DNA from: Cryptomeria japonica
Lineage: Eukaryota > Streptophyta > Pinopsida > Cupressales > Cupressaceae
DNA length: 64,000 bases
Direction: 5' to 3'
NCBI RefSeq assembly: GCF_030272615.1
Contig: NC_081411.1
Coordinates: 212,901,744 to 212,965,743 of the forward strand
Below, piece after piece: positions 1-12,900 of the stretch (its first letter is position 1; each line of letters begins with the position of its first letter). The translations under genes were made by a program, and so were the position numbers. The notes beneath the pieces are model-generated. The model did no database searches. It was not told the DNA's origin and saw only the letters and a program-made list of their open reading frames with translations.

Positions 1-2690
1 ATCAAGCAAAGGCAACAAAATCATTGCTATCATAAGAAAGAGTTTAGGAGGGGGCAACAAGGAAATGAGGCGATGTGTTGACATTGACATACTGGGTAAG
101 GATAGAAATCGGCAATTGCTAACATCCAATACAGCATCCTCCTTTTAGTCATTTGCTTATTGTTCAATTTCCAGTTTTGTTCTGTATGGTTTACTTTCTC
201 AAGTTTTTATTAATATATGCATTCGTACAAGGGACATGCAGCTGTTTATTGCACCAAGACATAAAGTTTGTGAGTAACAAAGTTTAGTTGGGTTCAAGGT
301 TGTTTAGAGCTGCCGTGGTTAGAAGCATCCAAAACAAGCATAGTCCAAAGCTTTGTAGGACCCATAGGTAAACACTTAAAATGGTCAAAGTTAATTCAAC
401 AAGCAAATCCAAGCAATTTCATGCAATTGACAGTCTGCTTAGATAACATGAGAGTACCAACCAGCATGTTAAGGCCTAGAGTACCAAGCAGTGAGACAAG
501 GGTTAATGTACCAAGCAATGTGACAAGAGTAAGAAATGGAGGCTTTCTCCAGAGACCTTGACTTGGTCTTAGTTACAAGCAATGGATGTCTTAATGGGTG
601 GTTAGCTCATCCAAAAGATGGCATCTGCCAAGCTGATCACCAAATATTTAGGTAAAACAATGGCAGGTTCAGCATAGGTGAACTCATCAAAATATAGTTA
701 GATTGAAAGGAAGCTAATGTGAAGAAACACTTCCTTCAGTAACCTTAGAGGAGAGATAAATGGAAAATATGATCTAAAATAATATATGGAAAAGAAACAA
801 CACAATTAAATCATTCATCATCATGCAATGGTGTGTCCTAGGAAAACCCTTCTAGGAAAAATAATAGCTTCAAATCTTTGAACAAATGCATTAATTCGCA
901 GCAATATTGGTCATAGGATGATACAGATATAGGTAAGGAGCCTTCTCAAGAGACAACTTCAACAGTCAAATTTGTAGTAATACTGACATCATAACAATAC
1001 TTACAAAATACACTATGCAAGCTCCATCCAAAGCACCCAATAAATATAGAAAACAATACATGAAACCACCAAAGGGGAATCACAAACACTAAGTTAATGC
1101 CACCAAAAAGTGGCACCCAAATTCTTCAGTCAGATTCGAAAGCATTAATCTCAAGATAAGTCCAATAAGAATCTATCATAACATGTCATAGTAATCCTTC
1201 CAACTTGGGTGCTCCAATTTCTCTTATTCACATACTCCAAAGATGTTTTATGACAACCATAATGGCATGTCATAGGTTGGTGAATGTTCTTGGTCAATGT
1301 TTGTAACTCCTTTTTACAACTCTCTTATTTGTCATAAGGGCTCTTTCATTCCTAAAGTGGGAGCCTAACTTTTAGAGACCATAACTTTTGATTCAGAAAC
1401 CCAATTGAGCCTTTTTTTAGCTGAAGGTAACGGAGAGCTTTGTGTCACCATAATCAAATTTAGCTGGTTAAATCCTATATTGGTAAAATTTCGGGCCAAA
1501 AATGACCTCTACAGCTTGAGAATGCATTTTTAACATTAGGATGCAATGTTGAGACACCTTATTAACATTAAGATGTAATGTTGAGACACCTTTCCTAACA
1601 TTCTTCCACTTGTTGAACACCGTGCAAGAGCAAAGTGAATACGAATGCTATAAACTATTTGCTAGGGGCTGAGAGACCCATAGATATATTGCACCACTTG
1701 ATTTTCATTGCACTAATTGTTTTGTCAAAGCATCCAAAACATTCTCCAAAATATCAACTTTCTTCGGCAATACCATCCCATCTTCTGTTGAAGTTTAGCA
1801 TCAGTCAGTAATCTGATCTGACTGAGTCATCCAAATAACTCAGTTTGATATTTAATATGCATTATCGTTTATTATAAGATTCAATCAATGCATATTACAC
1901 ATGAAACGATTCATATATTAATCAATTCAATGTTATATCAAAGTATGAATCGATATTGCGTATTAATCCATATTAATTAATTTGCCTTTTGACATGTTAA
2001 CTAATGAATGACTTTTAACTTGTTTATTTGCTGTTAATACGTGTTTTGGTTAAATTGTAAGGGATAGTCGTGATTGTAAGGGAGAGTCGTGCTGGTTGAA
2101 TAGATATGATACTACGTATATCTATTCAATCTCTCCCTGCACTTGGAACATCGATTAACACAGCAGTTAGACATATTATCTATCGTCCCTCATTCATCAT
2201 ATCGGATTCATATAAAGCAACAGCAGATCGGATAATCTTTACAGCGAGTCACATAAGCGAAATCAATATTATCTACAGCATTACCGTGCCATATCGACAG
2301 TTCGTGGATATTGTTCTTCATCAGCAATCTGTGTATTTTCACTTTCAGTTTGCATCAGATTTATCTAGAGGAATATATCAATTATATTCATATCATAAAG
2401 TATAGAGAAGAGTCAGCAAATATAGCAGCGATATTATAATTGTCTGCACTCCGTAAGGCAGATGACTAAGAAATAGTCGACACTGATTCCTACTGTTGGT
2501 GAAGGCATAGTTAGAGTTGATTGTCTATCTGTGCTGTCAACAAGAGATAGCAGTAAATAAAGGCAATTGAATATAGCAGTAAAGATATATATATAGATAG
2601 TCCGTACATATCAGTATTGATGTTAATCAATACATAGCTGTCTTAAATACTGATATTAATCAGTACTTGAACATTGATCTTTTGGAAATC
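1..2690. other. AT-rich non-coding flank, no gene seen
   Basis: No coding region, RNA gene or element boundary could be supported here. An imperfect tandem duplication of about 32 bp sits at 1530-1592 (core ATGCAATGTTGAGACACC). A short inverted repeat (TTGAATAGATAT and its complement) lies near 2096-2130. The part from about 1830 to 2690 is downstream of the CopA RNase H end on the minus strand, so it could contain the CopA 3' LTR, but I cannot identify its ends. A 99-residue open frame at 2106-2405 resembles nothing I know and has the composition of chance. Confidence 0.5.
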
Positions 2691-2699
2691 ATTCTAAGT

Positions 2700-3919
2700 T
2701 AAATTAGACAAAAAATTAAATCTACACTTATCTACAAATCTGATCCAAATTAACATCTTCTACCATGTTACAAACAAAACAATATTGTACATCAATGTGC
2801 TTCATTTGTGCATGAAAGTTTGAGTTTTTTGTCAAGCTGATGGCCCTTAGAATGTCTCAATGAACTCTTATTACTTTTTGATGTAGCCCAACATTTGGAT
2901 GCAATCTCAGAAGCCAAATATACCTTTTATTGGTACAAGTAGCTACCATGTACTTGGTTATGAATAAAGTGATCACAATTTGTCGTTTACTCATCCAACT
3001 CACTACACCATTGAACAAACTAAACATGTAGACATTGGTAGACTTTATGCTGTCAAAATCCCTTGTCTAATTTGAATCCACATAACCATGCAAACATATG
3101 GAATACTCAAACGTGCCCTACAAATACTTGAAGATCCTCTTTATTGCAACCCAATGTTCTTGTGGAGGATTAGCCATATATCGACACAAGACTACCATTG
3201 CTTGGGCAATGTCTAGTTTAGTGTAGGCCATGGCATACATAAGACTCCCAACTCGACTAGCATAGGGCATTGACTTCATCACCTTCATTTTTGCAATAGT
3301 AGGACACTGCTCAATCAAAAGCTTAGTTCCCATACCAATTGAAACAGTCATTGGTTTGTTGTTGGACATATTGAAATGTTGCAAAATGAACTCAGCATAC
3401 TTTGTCTACTCAATCTAAATTTTTTTGTCAGCCCTAAGCTATCTAATTTTCATCCCAATGATGTTCTTCGCAGCTCCTAATTCCTCCATTTCAAATTGTA
3501 ATGAAAGCTAAGTTTTCAGTTCCTTGATCATTTCCTTAGCATAGCCAAACAACAATATATCAAAATACAAATTGATAATGATAAAATGATTATCATTCTA
3601 TCTAGATTAAATTTTTAGTAAACACAATGATATGACTTAGACCTAATAAATTCCAACACCAAAATATATGAATCAAAACTTATATACCACATTCTAAGAG
3701 TTTGCTTTTAACCATAGATGGATTTTTTCAATTGGCAAATAAAGTTTTCCTCACCCTTCTCAACATGTTGCTTTGGCTATGTCCTATAGATCTCTTGTAG
3801 ATCACCATGTAAGAAAGTGGTCTTCACATCAATCTACGCAGCCTCAATATCAAAAGCAACAACACAGACTAATAGCATTTTGATAGTAATCAATTTTGCA
3901 ATAGGGGAGAAAATATCAC
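2700..3919 (-). pseudogene. CopA: Copia reverse transcriptase-RNase H, 3' half
   Basis: Minus-strand remains of a Ty1/Copia pol. Reading down from 3916, I see DIFSPIAKL (start of the RT core), FLHGDLQE near 3800-3840, EELGAAKNIIGMKI near 3440-3490, then the RT-RNase H linker at 3118-3384 (SLMYAMAYTKLDIAQA and the EHWVAIKRIFKYL tail), SWMSKRQ of RNase H near 2980, and HIDVQYCF near 2760. These are standard Copia landmarks in the right order. The frame is broken by many stops, and the YVDD box is degraded to YFDILLFG. The RT is cut at 3919 by a GypX insertion; its other half continues at 35075. Confidence 0.85.
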
Positions 3920-3961
3920 TGATGCAGGAGCATCACTCAAGTCATGTTTTAAAATCATTTT

Positions 3962-4603
3962 AATGAGTTTCAATAACTCTATCTTTGAGAAAGATTCCAA
4001 CAAGTTTTCGATCTAGATCAAGAAAAGGGGCTACAAGGGTGTTTGCAACAAATTCACTCACTACTATGGCTCCTAAAGCTTCTCAAACCCTTAACACATT
4101 CTATAGGGTCTCTTCAAACCCTCACCTTGCTTTGGAAAACTCAAGAAATAAGGTTTTGATAAAACCCTCAACTCACTAGTGCTTTATGACAGTTTTCACT
4201 GTAAAAACTAAAAAGACACACACAAAACAAAATATCTTGCTCAAAAGATGAACTGAAATTTTACCTAGGAAGAAGTCTAATGAATATTTTCACCAATTTT
4301 CAGCGATTTTGGATGGTGGAAACAAAAGATATGAATTTTTTTCTCTCGCTGGAAACCTTAGGTCTGTAACAGGACAGCCAATGGTATTTTTGCCATATCT
4401 TGCTCAAAGCTTAATCAAATCGCTTCAGACCAATTGCATTTGATTCTTAAGACATAACACTGTCTTTTCCAATCATTTTCAAGCCTATATTGTTCTGTAC
4501 CAATCCGTACAAAGAAAAACTCGTACTGTTATAGCAGAAAATTGTCACAAAAATTGTCAAGAACAAGGGTTTTCTCATCAAAACTTCTTAACACCCTCTA
4601 TAG
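3962..4603 (-). repeat. GypX LTR, 3' part (copy X1), inverted
   Basis: This is the reverse complement of the later part of the GypX LTR at about 34430-35022; both encode the same 64-residue shadow frame (3985-4179 plus and 34813-35007 minus), which is an artefact of the LTR. It joins directly to the first 42 bp of another GypX LTR at 3961/3962, and is cut at 4603 by GypA. The LTR start of X1 resumes beyond GypA at 19951-20391. Confidence 0.8.
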
Positions 4604-5321
4604 TGTACTGTACCATACGGTAACTCAACTTCCACATCACGGTCAATACCACCTCCCGTACTGCCAACTCCCCCCTCCACCATACAGCCAACACAACCTC
4701 CCGTACAGCCAACACTCCCTCTCGTACGGCCAACACTCCCTCCCCCGTATGACCAACACAACCTCCCGTACGGCCAACACTCCCTCCACCGCACGACCCT
4801 TCACTCCGTACGCTCCTTGCCTTCTGTACGGACAATTTGCTCTCTTTGTATGGACGACATTAGAAAGATGGTTTTGTTATATGCAATATGTCGGACAATA
4901 TAATTAGTTTAACACGATTTGGCACAAGAATGAACACACCAGGCAAGTAGAAATTCAGATTCAGTAATGATAACACTTCGGATTACAAAATCTTGGATTG
5001 AGGGTAGAGCAGAGTAGGGTGAGGAGTTATTCCCACCGAAACTGCAGATGCCAACTAGGGAGGATCTTCCACCTCCAAAATGGCAGACGACTGAACTCCA
5101 ACTAGCATTCGCACACACAAAGAAAACACCAAATTTGCATACCTACAACAATGACTAACTCGGCCACATATATGGGAGAAGCTTCCCGAAGGATTACAAA
5201 AAGAGCCGACACGGCCAAAATGTTACCGCCAAAAGTAAAAAAGGCCCGAGATATAATAAATTTAACTTTTGAGGCCATACACACAATTATTAAATTATTT
5301 AATATTATCGGGGACATTACA
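4604..5321 (-). repeat. GypA 3' LTR
   Basis: On the minus strand it begins TGTAATGTCCCCGATAAT at 5321, just after a purine-rich tract (5322-5336), and ends in CA at 4604. It matches the 5' LTR at 19225-19950 almost throughout, with scattered substitutions. A minisatellite lies near its 3' end. Confidence 0.85.
4640..4802. repeat. Minisatellite in GypA LTR (CCGTACGGCCAACAC units)
   Basis: About seven imperfect units of 20-24 bp with the core CCTCCCGTACGGCCAACACT. The same array occurs in the 5' LTR copy at about 19275-19445 with different point changes. Each unit contains the small palindrome CCGTACGG, often mutated at its CG sites. It also creates overlapping valine- and glycine-rich frames that are not genes. 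Confidence 0.85.
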
Positions 5322-5340
5322 GTCCTCCCTGTCGGAGAAT

Positions 5341-6723
5341 TGCTTGCCCTCAAGCAATTGCAGACTTGGATGCTCCAGAATTGGCAGATCCTTCCATCGC
5401 ACAAGGAATTCCTTGATTGTGCGTGTTCTCTGTGATGTCGATGATCTCAGCCGGCTCTAGAATTAGTTTCCCTTCTTCGTCAATGGGTGGCAGGTCCTTC
5501 GACACTGTGACACGTTGCCCAACGACCTTCTTGAGGCATGACACATGAAAAACGTTGTGAATCTGACTCTGCTCAGGAAGTTCCAACTCGTAGGCAACTT
5601 CGCCCACCCTCCGAACCACTCTGTAGGGTCCATACAAACACAGCTTCAACTTCTCCTTACCACATATCCTCAGGGAGGATTGTCTATACGGTTGAAGCCG
5701 AATGTATACCAGATCACCAACCTCAAAACTTCTCTCAATCCGGTGTCGGTCCACATACATCTACTAATTCTGAGCCCTCTGCAAGTTATCCTTGAGAGAT
5801 CTCAAGATGTCCAAACTCTCTTGTAACCAGTCTTTGGCCCTTGGTGCGCGACTGTCACCCAATGCCAAATCCACGAAAGACGGAGGTTCATAACCATATA
5901 GTGCTTTGAAGGGCGCCATACCTATCAACATGTGGTAGGTGGTGTTTTAACAGTGTTCACCCAAATGTAACCAACGAACCCATGCCTTCTGTTGTGTTGA
6001 GACATAGTTCCTGAGATAACCCTCCAGCCATTTGTTCACGATCTTTGTCCATCCATCCGTCTGCGGATGGTAGCTCGTGCTTGGCGACAACTCAGTTCCT
6101 GCCAACCGAAATAACTCCATCCAAAAGGTGCTCAGGAAGCGACTATCCTTGTCACTCACTATGTTCTGTGGAAGACCATGCAAGCAGAATACCTCCTGGA
6201 AGAACAACTCAACCACTTGAGATGCCTGGTATCCAGTGGAGATGGCAAAGAAATGGGCATACTTGGTCAAATGATCTACCATGACGAAGATGAAATCCTT
6301 TCCTTGCACCTTGGGAAGCCCAGTAATGAAATCCATTGAGATGCTATCCCACTTCTGGTTGGGGATTGGCAACGATTGAAGCAGTCCAACAGGTAAGTTG
6401 TGCTCAGATTTGTTCTGCTGGCAGGTGGAGCATTCTCGCATGTACTGCAGAACGTCATTCTTAAGGCCCTTCCAAGAGAACCTTTTCCGGATTTGTCTGT
6501 AGGTTTTCAGGTATCCTGGGTGTCCGACCAAGGGTGAGTCGTGCATTTCTTTTAGAATTTTTTCCTTCATCTTGGACTGGGGCACCACATAAATTCTGTT
6601 CTTGTAGTAAATGATGTCGTCAACCACCTTGTATTTGTCATCCTGCACTTGACCATCCATCAGCTCGCACACGAATGTATTCTTGGAATATTCAACCAAT
6701 AGATGTTCCTTCCAATTTGCCAA
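5341..6723 (-). pseudogene. GypA integrase and C-terminal chromodomain-like tail
   Basis: One reading frame with three stops. From 6723 down it contains the linker ([12 protein letters not shown]), an HHCC zinc-binding domain (H..GHPGYLKTYRQ, then CSTCQQNK), the DDE core ([25 protein letters not shown]), then MAPFKALYGYEPPS, and the GPYRVVRRVGEVAYELELP and HNVFHVSCLKK blocks typical of chromovirus integrase ends. Stops are TAA at 5947 and paired TAG codons near 5761; the TAGs fall where related elements usually have glutamine (CAG). Near 5420 the frame shifts, after which IKEFLVRWKDLP, a chromodomain-like strand, is readable. It follows the GypB junction and is followed by the polypurine tract and 3' LTR. 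Confidence 0.88.
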
Positions 6724-6779
6724 AATCTGGGATAGAGAACATATTCAACCAACAGATGTTCCTTCCAATCTTCAAGTAT

Positions 6780-8093
6780 TTGCTGCTCCGAAACATAGTT
6801 TCTTAGACAGCCTTCCAACCACTTGTTCACCATCTCTATTTGTCCATCGGTTTGGGGATGATAACTAGTGCTTGGAGTAAGCACCGTACCACTCATCCTG
6901 AAGACTTCTTGCCAAAAGGTGCTTAGGAACTTGCTGTCCCTATCACTCACAATGTTTTTCGGCAACCCATGCAATCTAAACACCTCATGAAAAAACAAAT
7001 CTGCAACTTGAGCTGCTGAAAAAGAGCTCGTGATGGCAAAGAAGTGAGCAAACTTTGTCAATCTGTCCACTACAACATAGATACAATCTTTGCCTTGGGC
7101 CTTTGGCAACCCAGTGATGAAGTCCATTGATATGCTTTTCCATTTTTGGTTGGGAATGGGAAGAGGTTGCAGCAGACCAGCAGGTAGAGTGTGCTCATTC
7201 TTGTTCATCTGACAAGTAGGACATTCCTGGATGTAGCGTTGAACTTCCCCTTTCAGCCCTTTCCAAGCAAATCTTTCTCGAATCTGCCTATATGTCTTGA
7301 AGAAACCCTGATGACCAGCAAGTGGAATGTCATGGAATGTCATCAAAATCTTCTTTCTGAGCTTAGAATCAGCCACCACAAAGATTCTACCCTTGTAGTG
7401 TATCGGCCCGTCAACCACCTTGTACCTTTTATCATGAAAAGTACCTTCAATGATGCTGATTGCCAACTGATTTTTGGCATAATCAGCGAGCAACATGTCC
7501 TTCCAATCAGCAGTGAGCTCACACAATGAACTCAGATGAGGTCTCCTAGATAGAGCATCAGCCACAATATTGTTTTTCCCTTTGACATACTCAATGTCAA
7601 AATCGTAAGCTTGAAGCTTACTTACCCACTTTTGTTGTCTCTCGTTCAAATCCTTCTGATGCATGAAGTGCTTGAGACTATTGTGATCAGTCTTGACCAC
7701 AAATTTGCTCCCCACCAAATACTGTCTAAACTTAGCTAATGCATGCATGATTGCAAGCATTTCCTTGTCATAGATGGAGTAGGTCCTTTCAACACCTCTT
7801 AATTTTCTGCTCTCAAACACAATGGGATGCTTTTCTTGCATCAAAACAGCCCCAACACCTTCTCCAGATGCATCACACTGTAGCTCGAAGGGCTTGGAGA
7901 AATCTGGAATTGCCAAAACCGGACAAGAGCTCATGATCTTCTTAAACTTATCAAAAGTAGTTTGAGCCTTTTCTGTCCAACAAAAAGCTCCCTTTTTCGT
8001 GAGGTCAGTAAGAGGAGCAGTGTTCTGTGAATAGCCCTTCACAAATCTTCTGTAAAAACCACAAAGACCCAAGAACCCTTTCAAATGAGTCAA
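6780..8093 (-). pseudogene. GypB RNase H and integrase (3' truncated)
   Basis: A long intact frame of about 440 codons. It starts in the RT thumb/connection ([19 protein letters not shown]), then RNase H ([16 protein letters not shown] around residues 70-85, [22 protein letters not shown]), then the integrase HHCC ([19 protein letters not shown]) and the DDE core ([35 protein letters not shown]). All three acidic landmarks are present. The frame then passes the broken end of GypB and continues into GypA-derived residues until a stop at 6660, so the last 40 codons are chimeric. A stop and frameshift separate it from the RT upstream. Confidence 0.9.
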
Positions 8094-8116
8094 GTTCTCT
8101 GGGGGTGGCCAATCAA

Positions 8117-8851
8117 CTATTGCCTTGATCTTTCGGGATCAACCTTCACTCCATCAGCACTGATTATGTGACCAAGGTAAAGTAGCTCCTTCATTCCAAA
8201 TTCACATTTGGATTCTTTGGCAAACAGACTTTCTGATTCAAGGATGCTAAGCACTTCCTCTACGTGCTTGAGGTGTTCTTCCCATGTCCTACTGTAGATC
8301 AAAATGTCATCAAAAATGATTAACACGAAGTTCCTCAACTACTTCTGAAAGACTCTGTTCATAAAAGACTGGAAGGTAGCAGGAGCATTAGTCAACCCAA
8401 ATGGCATGACTAAAAACTCGAAGTGACCATAGTGACATCTAAATGCTGCCTTCTCAACATCAGACCCTCTCATCCGAATTTGGTAGTAGCCCGACCTCAG
8501 ATCAATCTTTGAGAAGAACTTGGCTCCATGTAGCTCATCTATGAACTCATCTATCCTTGGAATGGGGTATCAATTTTTGATGGTGCTTTGATTCAAAGCA
8601 CGATAATCCACACACATGCGAATGGTACCATCCTTCTTCTTCACAAGAACAACTGCTGAAGCGAAAGGACTCTTACTTGGACGAATGAAGCCCATCTCCA
8701 AGAGTTCCTTAATGTTTTTCTCAATCTCATCCTTTTGCTTCTTAGGGTACCGATATGGAGTTGTGATAATTGGTTTAGCCCCTTCCTTGAGCTCTATGAC
8801 ATGCTCTGAGCCTCGTTCGGGAGGTGGCCCAGGAGGTAAATCAGCAAACAC
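8117..8851 (-). pseudogene. GypB reverse transcriptase
   Basis: Gypsy RT split into two open pieces. 8570-8851 has the fingers ([48 protein letters not shown]). A stop lies at 8567-8569 (Y to stop, codon TGA or TAA by context), followed by readable [13 protein letters not shown] and [11 protein letters not shown]. 8117-8338 has the catalytic IIFDDILIYSRTWEEHL and [16 protein letters not shown]. The DD pair is kept. A stop just before 8338 (QK* LRNF) and a shift at about 8117 separate the parts. It is in order between protease (8876 up) and RNase H (8093 down). Confidence 0.9.
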
Positions 8852-8875
8852 TTTACTCTTCTTGGTGAGTAAGGA

Positions 8876-9960
8876 CTAGATATCAGGAGGGTAGTCCCTA
8901 TTTGTTTCAACCGGACTAGCTGGGAGAATCATACATTCTGCAGCCCACTCAACTTGATCATGCCGAATCAATTTTGCCATTCGCTTGAATGACACGATCC
9001 GAGGTCCACCGTTAGACATTCCTCTTAACACCACCTTCTTCCCATCGGATTGAAACTTGAGCTCCATGGTTTGCAGATTTAGGGAGATCTCTCCAAGTGA
9101 ACGCAGCCATTGAATGCCTAGGACGGCATTCGTATCTCCAATGTTGACTACATAGAAGTCATCCTTGACTTCGTAGTTGCCCAATTCCATAGACATATTT
9201 GGGATCTTCTTGGTGCAAGAAATGTGAAACTCATCAGCAACCATAACCTTGAAGCCTTCAAAATCTTCTATTTGCAGCCCTTTCTTTGCCACCACCACTT
9301 CATCAATGAAGTTATGTGTTGCTCCAGTATCAATCAAAGCAACTATTGGTTGCCCCTTAATCATCCCTCGAACCTTGAAGGATTCATTTTTTTGAAAGCT
9401 CGAAAGTTGAGCCAAGGTACCCCCACTTCCTTTTTCACTTTCAGATTCTTTGGGAACTCTTTCCACTTCGCTGTCATCACAATCTGATTGCTGGTCTGAA
9501 GAATCAAAATCGCTTTCTCCAGCTGAATAGTATTCAATTTGATGAATTTTGACTCCCTTTGGGCAAATATGATCTTGGGACCATTTTTCTCTACACCGGA
9601 AACATAACCCCTTTCTTCGGAGTTCGTTAAGTGTCTCTGGATCTAGCCTTGTGACATGAGTGTTATGATGTTTGAACTCCTTATGGTGAGGTCCCTTTCC
9701 TTTATCCTTTTTGTGAAATAATGGCTTGGATTGAATTTTTGCCTTAGGAGCAGCCCACTCCATATTTCTTGCTTTTTTCATTGCCTCTTGTAAGGAGGGT
9801 GGATCGAAAGCTTTAATCCAACCCTTGAGTGGTTCCATAAGCCCTTCACTGAATAGGATCACCAACCGCCTCTCGGTGATTCCCGTGACCATTACTGAAA
9901 GCCTCTGAAATTCAGCTATGTAAGCATCGACTGTGCCATGTTGTCTAAGTTGTGCCAATT
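8876..9960 (-). pseudogene. GypB gag C-terminus, zinc knuckle and protease
   Basis: A 360-codon open frame. Residues 1-60 are the end of the capsid-like gag domain (AEFQRLSVMVTGITERRLV, LMEPLKGW). A variant zinc knuckle CFRCREKWSQDHIC is at residues 119-132, and a retropepsin active site ALIDTGATHNFID at 207-219, with LGIQWL further on. The true start is not here: gag continues upstream across SoloL1 into 13454-14370. It ends at a stop at 8876, after which protease-RT linker residues ([17 protein letters not shown]) continue. Confidence 0.9.
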
Positions 9961-9965
9961 CTCTG

Positions 9966-12900
9966 TGTTGTCCTCATTTTTGTTTTCAAAAATGAAGGAC
10001 CATTACATGAAATTTTTGTGAAAAAATGAAAAAAATTACTCTATGGCACGCTTCCTGAGGCAAAATTTCGACTAATCCTTGGACTGGCTTAATCCTCAGT
10101 CCATCCTCGAACTACGTTTCGAATTTCATCAAATTCTGGGTTCGTTTGCTATGTCTTTCCTTCAGTCGGGTTTTAAAACCCCAACTGCAGGTGGAGAATT
10201 TTCTTCAAACTGCAAGTTTTAATGATATTCATTGTTTTGGTCTTTGTAGGGGAATTTTTGACCAATTACATGTGCACTTTTATTTCAAATATGTTATTTG
10301 TAATTTATTTTAAATTTCCCCTTTGTTGTTTTTATCTTTTTATTGTTTTTTGGTCATTTTTAGTTAAAATAGGGATTTTTTGGCTCAACTGCAAGTAAAC
10401 TTGCAGTTTGGTCAAAAAATCCCTACTTTAATGGTTTTCACATGTAATAGGGATTTTAAATCCCCATTACATATGTGCAAGTAAACTTTCAGTTTGGTGA
10501 AAAAACCCCTACTTTAATGGTTTTTGCATGTAATAGGGATTTTAAATCCCCATTACATATGTGCAAGCAAGTATAACTTGTTGTAGGGATTTTATTTCCC
10601 ATTTACAAGTATTTAAAACTTGCAGTTTGGTCCAAAAAACCCGATTTTGCCTTGTAAGTGAAAAAGTGACAATTTAAAACTTGCACTTTGGTCCAAAAAA
10701 CCCGATTTTGCTTATAAAATGCATTTTTGACATTTTAAACTTGCTATTTGTCCAAAAAATCCCGATTTTGCCTAACATGTTGAAAAAGTGAAATTTTTAA
10801 CTTGTCATATCCTCCAAAAAACCCGATTTTCATTGTTTCATACATTTTAAACTTGCTATTTGTTCCAAAAAACCCGAATTGCAAGGAAAAACATGTTTTT
10901 TGAAGATTTTTAGCAAATTTTTGTGGAGATTTTTTGGGAGATAGAAGGCGTTTTGGATTCCTTCCTATTTCCATGCATTTTTAGACACCTTTCACGCCAC
11001 ATGGAGGTTAAGTTTGCTGGTTTTTAGGTTTATAACAGCAAACACGTTTTTGCTAAAAACCCACGTTTTTCTTCATTAAAAATGCCACGAATCAGCAATG
11101 TTATGAATCGTTTTGGCTTGGTATGCTAAGGTATTGAGGTTAGAAAGAGTCTTGGCCATTTTCCATGCCATTTCTCATGCATTTGCTGCCACGTTTTTCA
11201 GTTTTTGCCATTTTTTCAAAAACGTGGCTAGGGTTTTGGAATACGGTTAATTTCTTTTTAAGAGATATTCTTCTTTATTTCAAAGATTGATTATCTTTTG
11301 GAGAGGCATTTTCACATTGGAGCAAGGTAAGATTTATTTTCTTCTTGTTTCTTTTTTCTTGTTTTCTTGTTTTTTTTTCTTTCTAGTTGTAAATTTGTAA
11401 ATGGTTGGTTCTTCCCCAAAAATCAGATTTTGTGAGAGAGATTTTCCCTTTTGTAAAGCAATTTTAGAATTGCATTGTTCTTCCCCATTTTCCCTCTTTA
11501 CTTGTATTCGGGATTTTAAATTCCGATTACAAGTTGGATGAAAATCATTGTTCTTCCCTTACGGATAAAAGATTTAACCATCTTTTTTTTTTGAAATCCG
11601 GGTTGCAAGTTGAAAGTTCTTCCCATTTTTGCATTGGCAAAGTTCCAAGTGATCTTCTTGAAATTCATTTTTACCTATCCGCTTCCAATTCCCTCATCCG
11701 TACATACCAATTCATCCACTCATTTCACACCTTCATTCATTTTCCCCATTTTAAGTCTACTTGCAGTCAGCCATCCAGAACCCGAAATTGGTCCAAAATG
11801 CACTCAAAAAACACTTGAAAATGAGTTTTAAAGGTCCAATTACAAGTGCAAACTTGTAGTTACCCATTACACATATGAAGTTGCATGTTTGTTCCCACAT
11901 TTGCAAGTTAATGCTCTTGTTTTCCCCACACATGTGATGCAACTTCCAAAACCCGAAATTCACTGGTGAGCCCGTTTTTGCATCAATTTCTCTCTTCCCT
12001 TGTCAGTCCGGTTTGCACACACGATCTACCAAATCAATGGATTAAGGCATGGGCCTTATTTTGCAAGCAAATTTCAAGAATGAAGGATGATACAAAGAAG
12101 AAATACAACAACAATTCATGGTTGAGAGCATAAAATGCTTTCAAGACAAAGATGGTCATGACATGAAAAGAGGAAGGCAGCCCGTTCCCTCTTGAAAAGC
12201 TAGTATTACCCCAAGCAAGAAGACAAGGATGCAAGTTCCCGTTCCGGTTCAAGATGTCTTTACCAATCTAGAATACTTCAAGTTCTAGCATCCTGAAGCG
12301 ACATGAAGATCATCACAGACAAAGGATGATGCAGTTAGAGTCGTGTCTTTAGACACATGGAATAGTTTTAGTTATGCATTTGCAATTTTGTTTTGACAAG
12401 TTACATGTAAAAATATTTTTTGTAAAATGCAAGTTACACATTACTTGCACTTTTGTAATTACATGTAAGACAACTACAAGTTGTGTCCGATTAGGACTGT
12501 AGTTGGAATAAGTCTTAGTTAGTTGGAGTAACTCTTAGTTAGTTAATGAAGTCTCAGTTAGTTATTGAATGAGTCTTGGTGGTTGAGAGAATCTCTCAAG
12601 TTAGTTAGGATCCTCCCACCTTTTTCTCAAGGCTCCTCTTCTATAAATACTGGAGGAGTCTATTGTAATATTTATCTTTTGGAAAGCAAGCAAAAACTCT
12701 GCCAAATTTACAGCAAGAAGTCTTTGAGCTTATGTATGTGGATTGAAAGTTTTTGAAGAATAATAAAGAAGGATTACTCAAGTTTTGAGTCTTTGAACTA
12801 CATGTTTGAGTTTGAATCTTTTTATTTCTTCTATGCAAAGTGTTTCTAAAGGAGCTTAGTCCAATCTGATTTGAAATCTTTGAGCTGCAAGTAGAGAAGA

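Noticed and set aside
3985-4179. 64-codon conserved frame, also at 34813-35007
   Set aside because: The match is due to the two positions being copies of the GypX LTR, not to protein conservation.
4578-4907. Overlapping valine/glycine-rich or proline/threonine-rich open frames (also at 19090-19521)
   Set aside because: They arise from the CCGTACGG minisatellite being a multiple of three in places; both LTR copies show them and none has a known domain.
11534-11963. Open frames within SoloL1 as coding
   Set aside because: They lie in the U3 of a TSD-bounded LTR on both strands and lack any domain.
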